From the NCBI RefSeq assembly GCF_003254395.2, contig NC_037643.1:16109463-16173462 (forward strand): 64,000 nucleotides of DNA. Reading direction: 5' to 3'. This DNA comes from Apis mellifera. Lineage: Eukaryota > Arthropoda > Insecta > Hymenoptera > Apidae. The notes beneath the pieces were generated by a model that made no database searches, was not told where the DNA came from, and saw only the letters and a list, made by a program, of their open reading frames with translations. Made by a program: the position numbers and the translations under genes. This document shows positions 49,225 through 60,142 of this stretch, in pieces (position 1 is the stretch's first letter; each line of letters starts with the position of its first letter).

Positions 49225-52200
49225 CTTTTTTTATACGATGTCACAATGTTGTTACAATTAATATTTTTCAAATCACTTTTAAGTTTTATTATTACAGCAA
49301 ATTATTTACTATTATTCTTAATCTATATAACAACAAATTGATGATTTATCATTTTTAAAAATACTTTAATTTTGATAATATTGATAGTCTACCTGTTAAC
49401 CGCGTTTTTGATTACATTATGATAGGTTATGGTAACGAAATTCAACACTGAACGGCACAGCGCTATCTTTTCAAATATTATAATAAATATTTTAATGAAA
49501 ATTCATTATTAAAATGAAATTTATAGAAATATACGAGAGTAATAGAAAAAAATGTAAGATAAAAATGTAAAATAAGAAAATTGCGTCGTACGTAAAATGT
49601 ACACAAATCGATAAAACATGTACTGAACATTATATTTTAATATCACGAATAAAATGTAAAACAGTTTCTTTCATTTTTATCGTTTCATTCAGCTTCAAAG
49701 AGCAAATAGTAATTTTTTGGAGAACAATATATGTTTTAGAAATAAATATACAAACGAAATAGATACAAGAAAAAAAGAAAAGAATGAAAAAAGTAAAACT
49801 CTCAAACGCAAGTATACTCGATAAAAGAGAACAATAGGAAGAGAAAAAAAAAAAGGATAAAAAATGATGAGATGTATAAAAAAAACAATCACGAAACTGG
49901 AAATAACTGCAGCATCCATGTCAACAGAATGAAGTGTTGTTCAGTTACAACGATAAGTTAAAATGAATCTATACCAAATGAATCGAGAAAAATTTTAATT
50001 AAATTCGAACTACTCGAATTGCATCTATTCTTTAAGAATTTTATCTAAGAATTTTTTTCTGCCATAATAGTTTCTTTATCGTGCGAAAATAAACATGCAA
50101 ATATATATACTATATAAAAAAATTTTAAATTAAAATTATGTTTAATGCATAATTGTTTTTTTTTTGTCATATTATTATCTTATCATATTTAATATAATTC
50201 TTTCATTAGGTTATTTATCAATTATTTCTAATGAATTATCTAATAATATAGAATCTAATTAATCTAATAATCTTTTTAACCTTCAAATATATTATATAGA
50301 ATATATTATATATTAAGTTGTTAAATTGTGAATAATGATATAATATGAAGAGAGATACAAATTGGAGCTCATCATTTAAGATATTTTATCCTTTCATCTC
50401 ATCATCGTTAATTATTGAAGTAATAAGTAGAATCAGACATCCAACGCAAGACACTTATATTACGCTTAAGAATTCAAATAATTTTCAGGAAGATGAGAAT
50501 TCATTGAAAGCCTGTTCAGAATACTAAAACTATATTTTATATTTATTTTCTTATTATTTTAAGAATACAATTTTAACACTGTTAAAAAAAATGTAAAAAT
50601 CTAATATTATAGATGTTGTATATATACATATTTATAAGCAATTAAGATAGTTGATTGATTCATTGGTGAATAAAAAAAAAATATATAATCTTGGAATTTA
50701 CATATATGAAAAATATCAAGTAATAATACGTTTATTAATAGTTATGTATCGTAATAAATACAATGTTGAACGAAGAACGAAGAATTCAAGTTATGTACAA
50801 ATGAGTCATTTAAAAAGAAAAATTAATCATTGTTTCATGATAAAACTTTCAAGGTTATTTTTTAAAATATCATAAAAGTTTACGATTAAGTTGTAAACAA
50901 AATTTCAAACAATAATTCTACAAATTCTATCGATAATTATTATTATTATTATAAATAAAATTCGTTTGAAAATTTTGAAATAATAAAAAATGTTTTCTAA
51001 TAAAATATTTAAAATTATCGATCATATTTATTTTTTAACACTTATCAATTATATACATATATTATAAATTTATTAAAGAATAAAAAATAGAGTTTAAGAA
51101 ATTTTAAATGAACAAAAGAGAAAATAATTCCTTTCTAATTTAAGATGATTTCTTTTTGTAGGAGGTAATTAAACAAATATATAACGCATCGATTACAAAA
51201 CAATATTTCAAATGTATAAAGAATAAAAGGCCACTCGATCGAGAAATGGAAAAGAAATGAAAAAGAATGAATCCATTGAATCGTTCAAAAATTGATCAAA
51301 AACTATTGTAGTTACATAACGTGACAACTAGCAGTAAAAAAAAAAAAAAAAAAAAAAGAAAGAAAAAAAAGAAAAAGAAACGGTGACACGCGGTTTACGT
51401 AATTTTTATGTGAAATCTAGTCATCCATATTCCTTCATATTCTATGCGCTATTTCATAACGAATCACTCTCACAATCAACCTTGCGATTTCAATTCTTAC
51501 GATTTTTCTTAGCATTGTAAGTCAATCTCATTAGATTTTGCTATATTGAAAAGGAATGTTATGCTGGAATGTTCTCTGGTTTTGCCTTTTCCGTACGAAT
51601 GTCATCCAATTACCGACTGGAAATGCAATATCCCAATCTTGCTTCACTGTATCACTGACAGGAAAAGAAGCTAATGCGACGACACTGACTCGAATTGGAT
51701 TATTGGAAAGTTGCAAAAATGTTAGGTTAGAATAATTAATTAGATGGAAATTTGGTTTAAATCTAACCTAAAAGAATAAGTATATTTAAATTTAGAAAAA
51801 TAAATATACATTTATATTTACGACAGTTGTAATTATTGTTAATTTAATAGTTGTTTTTAATCTATGTAAATATGAAGCATTAAAATTCAAAGTTATATAA
51901 TTTTCATCGTTAATTTAGCTTTTCATTATTACCGATCATTAAGTTGGCTAAATTAAAAATAATTTAATAATTAAATATTGTTGAATTTGTTATAAACATT
52001 CTTTGAAATTTTATATTTTCACGCAACTTTGAATCACGAAGAATTTTCATAGCTGTTCTATTAAATCATTCGGTTTAAAATAGATGTATAAACATATGTA
52101 TGAATAATCATGAAACATTCATCAATATTTTCTATTGCAAAAATCTACTGATCGTTTATGATTAGTTACTAGAATCAGATCATTAGTCCAAATATTTATC

Positions 52201-52838
52201 ATTAAGTTCATTACAATTATAATTATATTGTAATATATATTATATAAAAAATATTAGAATTAAAATAATTTTTCCATTCAAATTAAAACCAAAATTTGAC
52301 AAAAGCATATTTTTAAATCCTATAGAGAATTAAAAATTAAGCAGGCTGAAAAAATATCAACGAAACTATATGATGAACCATGAATTTCTTAACAAAATAC
52401 TAATATATTAATATTTTACAAATATTAATAGAGAAAATAACTTTTGCAATAAATAAATTAAATTTTTATCAAACAACTTTCTACATGAAACATATGAATG
52501 TAGCAACTGTTAGAGAAAATGTACAGAAATTTAAGACACTGATATAACCAAACTTAGGTTATAAACACACTAACGAAAACGAACGAATTTCGTGAACCAG
52601 TATTATAACTAGACGGACACATAGAGAAACATCCACTACACTGACTTCTGCACACTGCTTTCAAAGATCACGAAGCTACTGACCAATGAACAGTTTGTGC
52701 AGTTTGTTCGTCGTCGACATATAGCGAATATTGCGAACACACTTAATTGAGATAGTGATGGTGAATCGGCTCAGAAACATTGCTCAGTAATACTTATAGT
52801 TCTGTGTTATTCTAATTTAATAAAATAATTTTTCACAT

Positions 52839-53110
52839 TATAAATTTTAAAATAAGATGTATATTTACTTAGATTTAGATTTAGCTCTTTAGATTTATTT
52901 TTAAATTAATTCTAGTTGAACGTAGTAAATTAGATTAGAATATAAATTTTAAAATAAGATATATATTTTGCTTTTTAGGATTCATTTTCAGATTAATCTT
53001 TCATCTAATTGAATTAGGTAAGAATATAAATTTTAAAATAAAATATGTATTGCTCTTTAGGTTTATTTTCAGATTAATTTTTGATCTAACTGAATGTAGC
53101 AAATTAGGTT
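52839..53110. repeat. Three diverged tandem units of about 84-102 bp
   Basis: ATAAATTTTAAAATAAGAT-like phrases occur at about 52839, 52941 and 53025. Each is followed by a TTTAGGTTTATTTTCAGATT-like and an AAATTAGGTTAGA-like stretch. The copies are well diverged. Confidence 0.65.
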
Positions 53111-53639
53111 AGATGTGTGCAAGAGAGTATTATATTGCTAAATTTAATTATAGATGAATTTGCGTTATAATTATAGGTAACTTAGAATCTATGCGCAGAG
53201 AATCTATATGCAAATAATTAAATTGAGCTGACTTTTTTTCTAGATTATTCTTATGATTATAAGAAATCAATGATTTTATTTAAAAGATTTTGATAATTAC
53301 TTGAAAAATTACATTTTATTAAAATTAATATGAATATTGAAATTGACTCTACAGTAAAAGTTTCAAATTATTCATATGGAGAATAATTTTATTTTTAATA
53401 CTTTTCAATAATTTTTTAATCTCCCGTTACAATTAAAATAAAAATTTTTCTACGAATATAAAAATATTAATACTAATAATAATAATTAATATAATCTTTC
53501 ATATACATTGTAGATAAAATAAACTATTAATTTTTTTTAAATTCTGAATCATCTGTGTATTGACACAGACTCATTACTTATCTATTGCCAACGTTAAAAG
53601 ATATCGATTTGTACACACATGTATATAAGTTATACTGGT

Positions 53640-53885
53640 CGAGAGATCGTTAACCTAACCACGTGAGAATATAAATCGACGACCCTGAAATGTTATGTTC
53701 AATTGCACTTTGTTCTTAAAATGGAATCACGTTGGTTCGACGGCCTGAACGGCGTCACTTTCCGGTTTTTCGTTTTGCGCTCACCAACATAACCTACAAA
53801 AGTCTCAATGGTAACTGTGTCACGGTTATTACGTCGATTCTCCGGCCAGGAAATTGACGTAATTCGAAGGTACCCTCAACGTTAA
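53640..53885. promoter_or_regulatory. CpG-rich patch upstream of AMPK gamma
   Basis: About 245 bp with many CG dinucleotides, an E-box CACGTG near 53661 and TGACG words, between AT-rich flanks. It resembles the leader/promoter patches at other genes here. No exon is recognised within it. Confidence 0.3.
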
Positions 53886-54392
53886 AATGATTTGCATGGG
53901 ATCCCATTACGTTTTAATGGAATGACATTGTATCCCCCTTCCTTCCCCCATAGTTGGTACAATTTGTCGACGATTCCAATTAGCGAGATAAATCTTGTAC
54001 CGATGTTTCTCGGTCCACCATGTTTTTTTTTTTTTTCCCCTAGTAATTGCTTTTCTTCGACATACTTATAAATTATTTTATAAAATAATAAAATTTTACA
54101 GGTATACAAGTTTAGTTTTTCAATTAAATTTTGTAATATATATTTGTTATTATTAAATATAATATATATATTAAATATAATGTAATATATATTTGTTACA
54201 AAAATGCAAACTCAGATTACAGAAGTTTTTGTCGATAATTTTCCTCTCGATTTTCAGTTTCAGACAATCGATAGCATAATTATTCACACGTAGTATAAAG
54301 TTCTCTGTATTTATAAATCTTTCTCTTTCTCAGAATCGGATAGAAGATTTTTTAAAAAAAAAAATGGGAAAGATGTCGAAAGATCGAAATAC

Positions 54393-54567
54393 CTTTTTTT
54401 AGGATCCAAGCGAGCTCATCCTCGAGGGGTGGATTTTCCACTTCGAATTCTTTGATGAGGTGTTTCGAGTAAACAGGATCATCGTCCTCGCTCCACCAGC
54501 CAGTCGTGACCCTGGTCAATGTGGCACGGACTCCCTTAGCATTCGAGTAATAATGCAGGGTCAGCAT
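54393..54567 (-). CDS. SNF4Agamma: Alternative first coding exon of AMPK gamma (predicted)
   Basis: A minus-strand frame opens at ATG 54567-54565, right after an in-frame TGA with no acceptor between, so the ATG is the start. It encodes 58 residues beginning MLTLHYYSNAKG, with TTGWWSEDDDPVYS and LEDELAWILKK, and ends at a GTATTT donor (54392) in phase 1. The acceptor CTTTCAG ending at 49170 also opens a phase-1 exon inside the short-form first exon. Joining them reads LKK-EEDESQIFVKFF and gives a 456-aa isoform that replaces the first 18 residues of the short form. The codon use and acidic, tryptophan-containing sequence look like real protein. I do not recognise this N terminus from a characterised family member. 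Confidence 0.55.
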
Positions 54568-56690
54568 TATTTCCCATCGTCATTTCTCGTGACCGGACTA
54601 TTGCCCTTATTATCGATTTTTTACGAGATAACATCGCCTCGAAAATTCGACCACTTGGATTATTCTGTCAAACGTTCATCTTGGTAATTTAAATCATCAA
54701 CAAATTTTTTTCTATATACTTCAAAATTTTAATCGATTTACATTTTACATACTTCTTCTTCGCGTATATTTAGTTTTCTTTCTTTTTTTTTTTTTTTTTT
54801 CTTTTATCAGATCTAATCGAAAATCTTATAAATAATTCACTCCTATTTTCTAATCTTGATTAACAAATATTTTTTTCGACGAAATTTCAACACCTGAAAT
54901 CTCCAACTCTTATCAAGTAAGTTTCGATGCAATTTTATCGAAGCGAAAAAAATTTTCTTCGAAGAGAGTAAAAATGGATGTCCAACTGATCGATAGAAGG
55001 ATATAAGAAGCTCGAAGAAAAAGTGTGGTTCATCGAGATTGGAAATAAATTACGAACATGAAAAACAAGTAAATTTTCGACAGATTTTAAAATATCTTTG
55101 GAATGGATTAATCTTGATTTGGATTTTAAAAATTGACGCTCGAAATGTTCGAGTTTGCTTTTGCTTGCGGGCCGCCGGTCACGCTTCACTTATCGGCCGA
55201 GAAAAGTATCACGATGAATCTTGAATACTTCGAACCCCTCAAATAAAATTCACGATTCAACCAATAATATTTTCCGTTTCCTCCAATAATATTTTCAAGA
55301 TAAACGTTGATCTGATGACAAAATATCGGATTTTATTTTTAACTTTTTAAACACGTTCGTTCTCATGGATGGCTTTTTACCATTTGTTGGTTAATAGGAT
55401 AGACGGGTCGAGTTATCATTTTAATTTCGTTCCGACATTATTTCTAATCTAAACGTTGAATAAGAGAAATCTATTTGAAGGAAGATAATCTCGCTTCCTC
55501 GTTAAAGAAGAATATTATCTTTCTACAAGAATCAAAAATAAAAAAAAAAAAAAAAAAAAAAGAAAAATACGAATATTAGTTTGGACTTAATTCGAGCGAC
55601 ACGAAGCAATTTATTATTAATAAAAAAATTTTCACGAAGATGCACATTTGAAGAAGGGCGATTATTTATAGTCTTTCGGTCATATACTTGGTATAGTAAA
55701 ATTTGAAAGAAATGAGATTTAAATTTTTTTTTGAAAATCGAGGTTCTTTTTTTTTTTTTTTAATTTAATTGAACGTCAAAGTTTGTCATTTTTATCGAAA
55801 ATTATGATGCGTGTAGCCTAAAATTTAGCCAAGAATATTCAACGAAATTCTTAAAATATTCGTGAGATGATCGCGAAAAACAACCAAATATAATATGAAA
55901 ACGTGTTGCAAATCTACGATTTATAAATAGATACGTTTCCATTGGTAATATCTATGTGACGGGTAATTGACAGTTGGCAAACGTCCACCAAACGTAAGGT
56001 GGTCAGTCTAATCATGTTATCTCAGCGCCAATTGATTCGTATCAATAACGTATAATTATTAATCTTACGCACAATTCATATAGTTTGTACATAATAAACA
56101 TTCTATCGACAATCTATCTATCTATCTAATTAATTACGATTACAAATGAACAAGAACATTCGAATTACTTTAACAATCCGATTATTATTCGATGGATTTT
56201 TTGTTCAGATTATTAAGAAAAATAACGAGCGAATAATTATCTAAAACGATTAAATTTTTATAATAAAAACAATAAAAATCATTATCAACACAATCGACTT
56301 TTTTTTATTTTAATAAAAAAGAAATGAAAAATTTAAATTTATTGTAAGAACTTATAAAGCACACAATAAAGAATAATCAATATTTTTTGAAGATAAAATA
56401 ATTCGATTCTTCGATAAAAATTATTATTACATAAAATTTTTCTCTATTTAAAAAGAAAAAATATTTAAATCACATTTATGAAGCGATTAGCATTTTACAA
56501 AGAGATTGGACATAATTCGATTTTTCGATACACGATCCAATCAATTTTTCTCTACTTTAACAAAGAAAGAAATGAAAATTCGAATATTCAATCGTGAGAA
56601 TTTAATGAAACGCAATGAAGATTAACTAACATATTAACGATCACATTTTTAGATACAATTTTCTCTAATCGGTACGAAATATCGATCGAC
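54568..56690. other. Non-coding stretch upstream of the AMPK gamma alternative exon
   Basis: No gene seen. It contains T-rich (about 54780-54800) and A-rich (55541-55565) homopolymer runs and mixed TCGA-rich sequence. A promoter for the 54393-54567 exon would be expected at about 54570-54700 but has no clear core motif. Confidence 0.4.
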
Positions 56691-57400
56691 TTCTCTTCTA
56701 CCTTCACAAAAAAAATCGAAGACGAGGAAGAAGCAACAAAGTCCAAGCAAGGATCCAATCCGATCATTCGTGATTGGATATGCCGCGAGATCGCGTCAAC
56801 GAATCAGATGACGAGTTCAGCCGACGATACGACATGCCCGCGACAAAATGAATCGGACGGTATACGATAATCATCGGCCTTTGACCGACGCACGTCGCGA
56901 GATTTCCTGGTTCCTTTGCCGAATAACCGTCTCCAACTACTCCGTGTCTTCCCTCTGTTGCTGACCACTACCTCATCGACGATGCTCGTCACCGTCATGG
57001 ACGATCGTGCCAAGAATAACTCCACACGAAAGCCGAGCATCTTGCCAAGAAAAAATTCACCAGTGATTTTCTCCATCTTTCATCTTTTTCAATTCTCACA
57101 TATTTATTCTTTTCGATTAATTGTGGAATAATGTATTGTAGAAAAAAGGTGAAACGTTTTAGTTTTTTTCGATCGTGTAAAACGATGCGGAGAAAGATAT
57201 AGGTTATATCGCTTTGCTGTCACCGAGGCGAATATAACGTAGGGTCAGAGTTGGTAAGGCAACGGCTGGTCGATGGCAACGCTCGAGTTAATCTGGCGAA
57301 CTACCAGCAAGGGGCTCGACTGGCCAATTCCTCCTTTTACGTTACTCGCGCGGTACGAAAGTTTTCAAGGTGAAAATTACTTGTTTACTAGTGTAAAAGG
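56690..57400. promoter_or_regulatory. CpG-rich island, candidate promoter or leader exon
   Basis: One of the most CpG-rich stretches of the right half. On the minus strand it carries a 90-codon frame (57076-56804) with a basic, serine-rich stretch (RSSWRRLFGKGTRKSRDVRR) that could be an N-terminal exon of a long AMPK gamma isoform. No strong donor is visible; GTATAC near 56862 would be phase 1 but is weak. 57180-57360 is also CpG-rich, with TATAAC words. I cannot decide between promoter, leader exon and coding exon. Confidence 0.3.
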
Positions 57401-58300
57401 ATTGTACTTTTTAGTTTATCACGAGTAGATATTGCGTTAAACGTGTAACTATCTAGAGAGTAACTTTCATTTATCGAAATTATTCACTTGTGAAAATTAA
57501 CTCTCGAAAATTTCATATAACCTAACCTAACATTGAATCGATGTCGGTAAACATATTTCTTTGTTCGTTTATTTTATATTCTATGTTTTTGTTTCCTTTC
57601 TTTCTTTTCTTTAGTGTTTATATATATATTCGAGTGCGTAGATCAAAAGTATTTGTATATTTTTGGAAAATAAAATCAAAATAAAGAGTAAAATAAAAAT
57701 GTTATTCGATTAAAAGAAAGAGCAATCTAGTGATAATAAATTTTAATACATAAAGGGGAAAAAATATCTGTTTTTTTTTATTCTCAAATATATCTTTGAC
57801 CATTAGAAAATGTTTATTTTCATTTTCCTGTACAGTTGGATTATTTAAATAGATTTTATTTTGCTGGGATTATAAATGAATTTCGATTATTATTTTTGAT
57901 CTAATTTAAGATTGTTATATGTAATGTAAGACGGAAGAAAAAGTGTAAAAATATCAGGAAAATAAATAACTAATGAAAGAATTAAAATAAACTAAAATAT
58001 ATGATTACCATAATTTGTGCAATACTGTAATACGATGCGAAAATTTCAGAAATATTTGCAAATTGAATTGACTGCGAAAACACTTTATTGTTAAATTTCA
58101 AATTAAAATCAAAATGTAACCACGTTTATAGAAAAAAAAACTCTATACAAATAAATTTTATAATTAAATCAAAAATAATATTCCAACTATATTTTTATGT
58201 CAAAAGTATTCTTTCAATAAATTTCTTAGAATAAAGATATAAAATGGATATTGTCAAGACTTTTTAAAAAAGTAATCAAGTTTCTGAACAGCTATTATGT

Positions 58301-58345
58301 TAAATTAGATTAAATTAGATTAAATTAGATTAAATTAGATTAAAT
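58301..58345. repeat. 10-bp tandem repeat (TAAATTAGAT)n
   Basis: Four exact and one partial copy of TAAATTAGAT in a row. Confidence 0.9.
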
Positions 58346-58710
58346 AAATCCATTTGATTTTAGCACTTGATATGATGATAATTCTTTATTTTTTAAAAAG
58401 GTTATGATGATTAATTTCTTAGTTTAATTTCTTAACATAAATTTATTTTAATATAATTAATATATTTATTCTATTAATGATGTGATATTAATTTTTTTAA
58501 TAAATAACAAAGAGAAGAAAGACGATTTTCTCGTTAGAAATCTTGTTAACATTATTTTTTCAATTGTAAGAGTATAAATACTTTTTTGAAAGTGAAACTT
58601 TTAAGAATATTTTTTCACAAATTAATATTGAATTAAGAATCACTGTTTGAAAGTAACTTTCATTAAAATTTATTTGCGAAACTTATTAACTCTCGAAAAT
58701 TTCACATAAT

Positions 58711-59040
58711 CTAACCTAATTATGTTGATATATATATAAATATATAATTATATTCTGAAAATATTTATTTCTATAAATTTTCTTTACTTCGTTAAATTTA
58801 ATTTATTATTTTATAGAAAAGGGCTAGATGATATAAGAAAAACAGTTAACAATTGGGAAAAAAAAAAAAGTAATAAAACATAACCTAATCTAATTATGTT
58901 GATATATGTATAAATATATATATTATATTCTGAAAATATTTATTTCCATAAATTTTCTTTACTTCGTTAAATTTAATTTATTATTTTATAGAAAAGGGCT
59001 AAATGATACAAGAAAAACAGTTAACAATTGGAAAAAAAAA
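58711..59040. repeat. Tandem duplication, period about 174 bp
   Basis: TATGTTGATATAT at 58721 recurs at 58895. Both copies continue through ATTCTGAAAATATTTATTTC, CTTTACTTCGTTAAATTTAA and AGAAAAACAGTTAACAATTG, ending in an A-run. Differences are few, so the duplication is recent. The A-run end resembles a short retroposed unit, but no internal promoter is seen. Confidence 0.85.
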
Positions 59041-59100
59041 ATAGACGCAATATGTTCAAGCATCAAAAGAAAATTAGATTTATAAATAATAGAAAAGTTG

Positions 59101-59273
59101 GGAAAATGTCATCTACAACAGAGTACACAGGAAATATAAATACACATGTTCGTGAAATCCACAGGATTATCATTAATGAAAACTGCCCGTACAAAGGTAT
59201 TGGAAGCAATTGAAACTACTCGTATGAAGGATAACGATAAAAAGATTATTAAGGAAATTGGACAGGATATATG
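59101..59273 (+). pseudogene. Coding-like fragment of unknown origin
   Basis: Between two repeat arrays lies about 170 bp with coding-like character. One frame (59107-59211) begins MSSTTEYTGNINTHVREIHR. A second frame, one base shifted, continues as LMKTARTKVLEAIETTRMKD and then DNDKKIIKEIGQDI before a TGA at about 59271. A single frameshift would join them. The sequence is lysine-rich and helical in look. I do not recognise the family; it may be the remnant of a retroposed gene or mobile element, or chance. Confidence 0.2.
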
Positions 59274-59435
59274 AAAGCTTTTTCAAATTCAATTGAGGTC
59301 ACCAATCGATTTGTCATATATCGCGGTATTTTTTTTTTCCGTGTCGAAAAATAAAAAAAAATTTTAACTCGTTACTTTTTCAATTCATTCATAAGCCGCT
59401 ATTTTTATACAAAGTACAATTTTAATAAATAATAA

Positions 59436-60142
59436 AAGATTGAAAAAGTAATACAATGAGATGAAATAGTAAAATTAAAGGTAAAGAATACATAAATTAT
59501 AAAATAGTAGTAAAATAGTAGTAAATTATAAAATAGTATATAGTAATAAAACTTATGAATATTCGAATAAAAAAATTATAGTAATTTTAATTTCAAAAAT
59601 AGGGAAATATTAATCACTAGAAATAAATAAGTAAATAATTAAGATTGAAAAAATAGATGATACAATGAGATGGGATAGTAAAATTAAAGATAAATAACAT
59701 AAATCATAAAATATAGTAATAAAACTTACGAATATTCAAATAAAAAAATTATATTAATTTTAGTTTCAAAAATAGAGAAATATTAATCACTAGAAATAAA
59801 TAAGTAAATAATTAAGATTGAAAAAATGGATGATACAATGAGATGGGATAGTAAAATTAAAGGTAAATAACATAAATCATAAAATATAGTAATAAAACTT
59901 ACGAATATTCGAATAAAAAGTTATAGTAATTTTAGTTTCAAAAATAGGGAAATATTAATCACTAGAAATAAATAAGTAAATAATTAAGATTGAAAAAATG
60001 GATGATACAATGAGATGGGATAGTAAAATTAAAGGTAAATAACATAAATCATAAAATATAGTAATAAAACTTACGAATATTCGAATAAAAAGTTATAGTA
60101 ATTTTAGTTTCAAAAATAGGGAAATATTAATCACTAGAAATA
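59436..60142. repeat. Satellite-like tandem array, period about 172 bp, about 4 copies
   Basis: AAGATTGAAAAA-type starts occur at 59436 (diverged, 205-bp unit), 59641, 59814 and 59986. Each unit runs through GATACAATGAGATGGGATAG, AAATAACATAAATCATAAAA, ACTTACGAATATTCGAATAA and AGGGAAATATTAATCACTAG. Copies 2-4 are almost identical, with periods of 173 and 172 bp. No open frame spans the array. Confidence 0.92.

Larger units (their letters stand above)
49225..54392 (-). other. SNF4Agamma: Intron / upstream region of AMPK gamma
   Basis: If the exon at 54393-54567 is used, this is a 5.2-kb intron. It is AT-rich and includes an A-rich run (about 51332-51376), a 61-codon minus frame at 51531-51716 without recognisable homology, three diverged repeats (52839-53110) and a CpG-rich patch (53650-53880) with an E-box CACGTG. 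The first 250 bp above 49224 would contain the short-form promoter; TATAAAAA lies right at the ATG, too close to act as its TATA box. Confidence 0.4.

Noticed and set aside
51531..51716. 61-codon minus-strand frame beginning MQLSNNPIRVSVV
   Set aside because: It reads somewhat like protein, but I recognise no family, see no convincing splice sites in phase with AMPK gamma, and it is short enough to be chance. Not called as a gene.
57517..57531. AACCTAACCTAAC words here and at many other sites, resembling the TTAGG insect telomere repeat
   Set aside because: Only one to three units at each place and dispersed throughout the window, so they are common genomic words and not interstitial telomere arrays.
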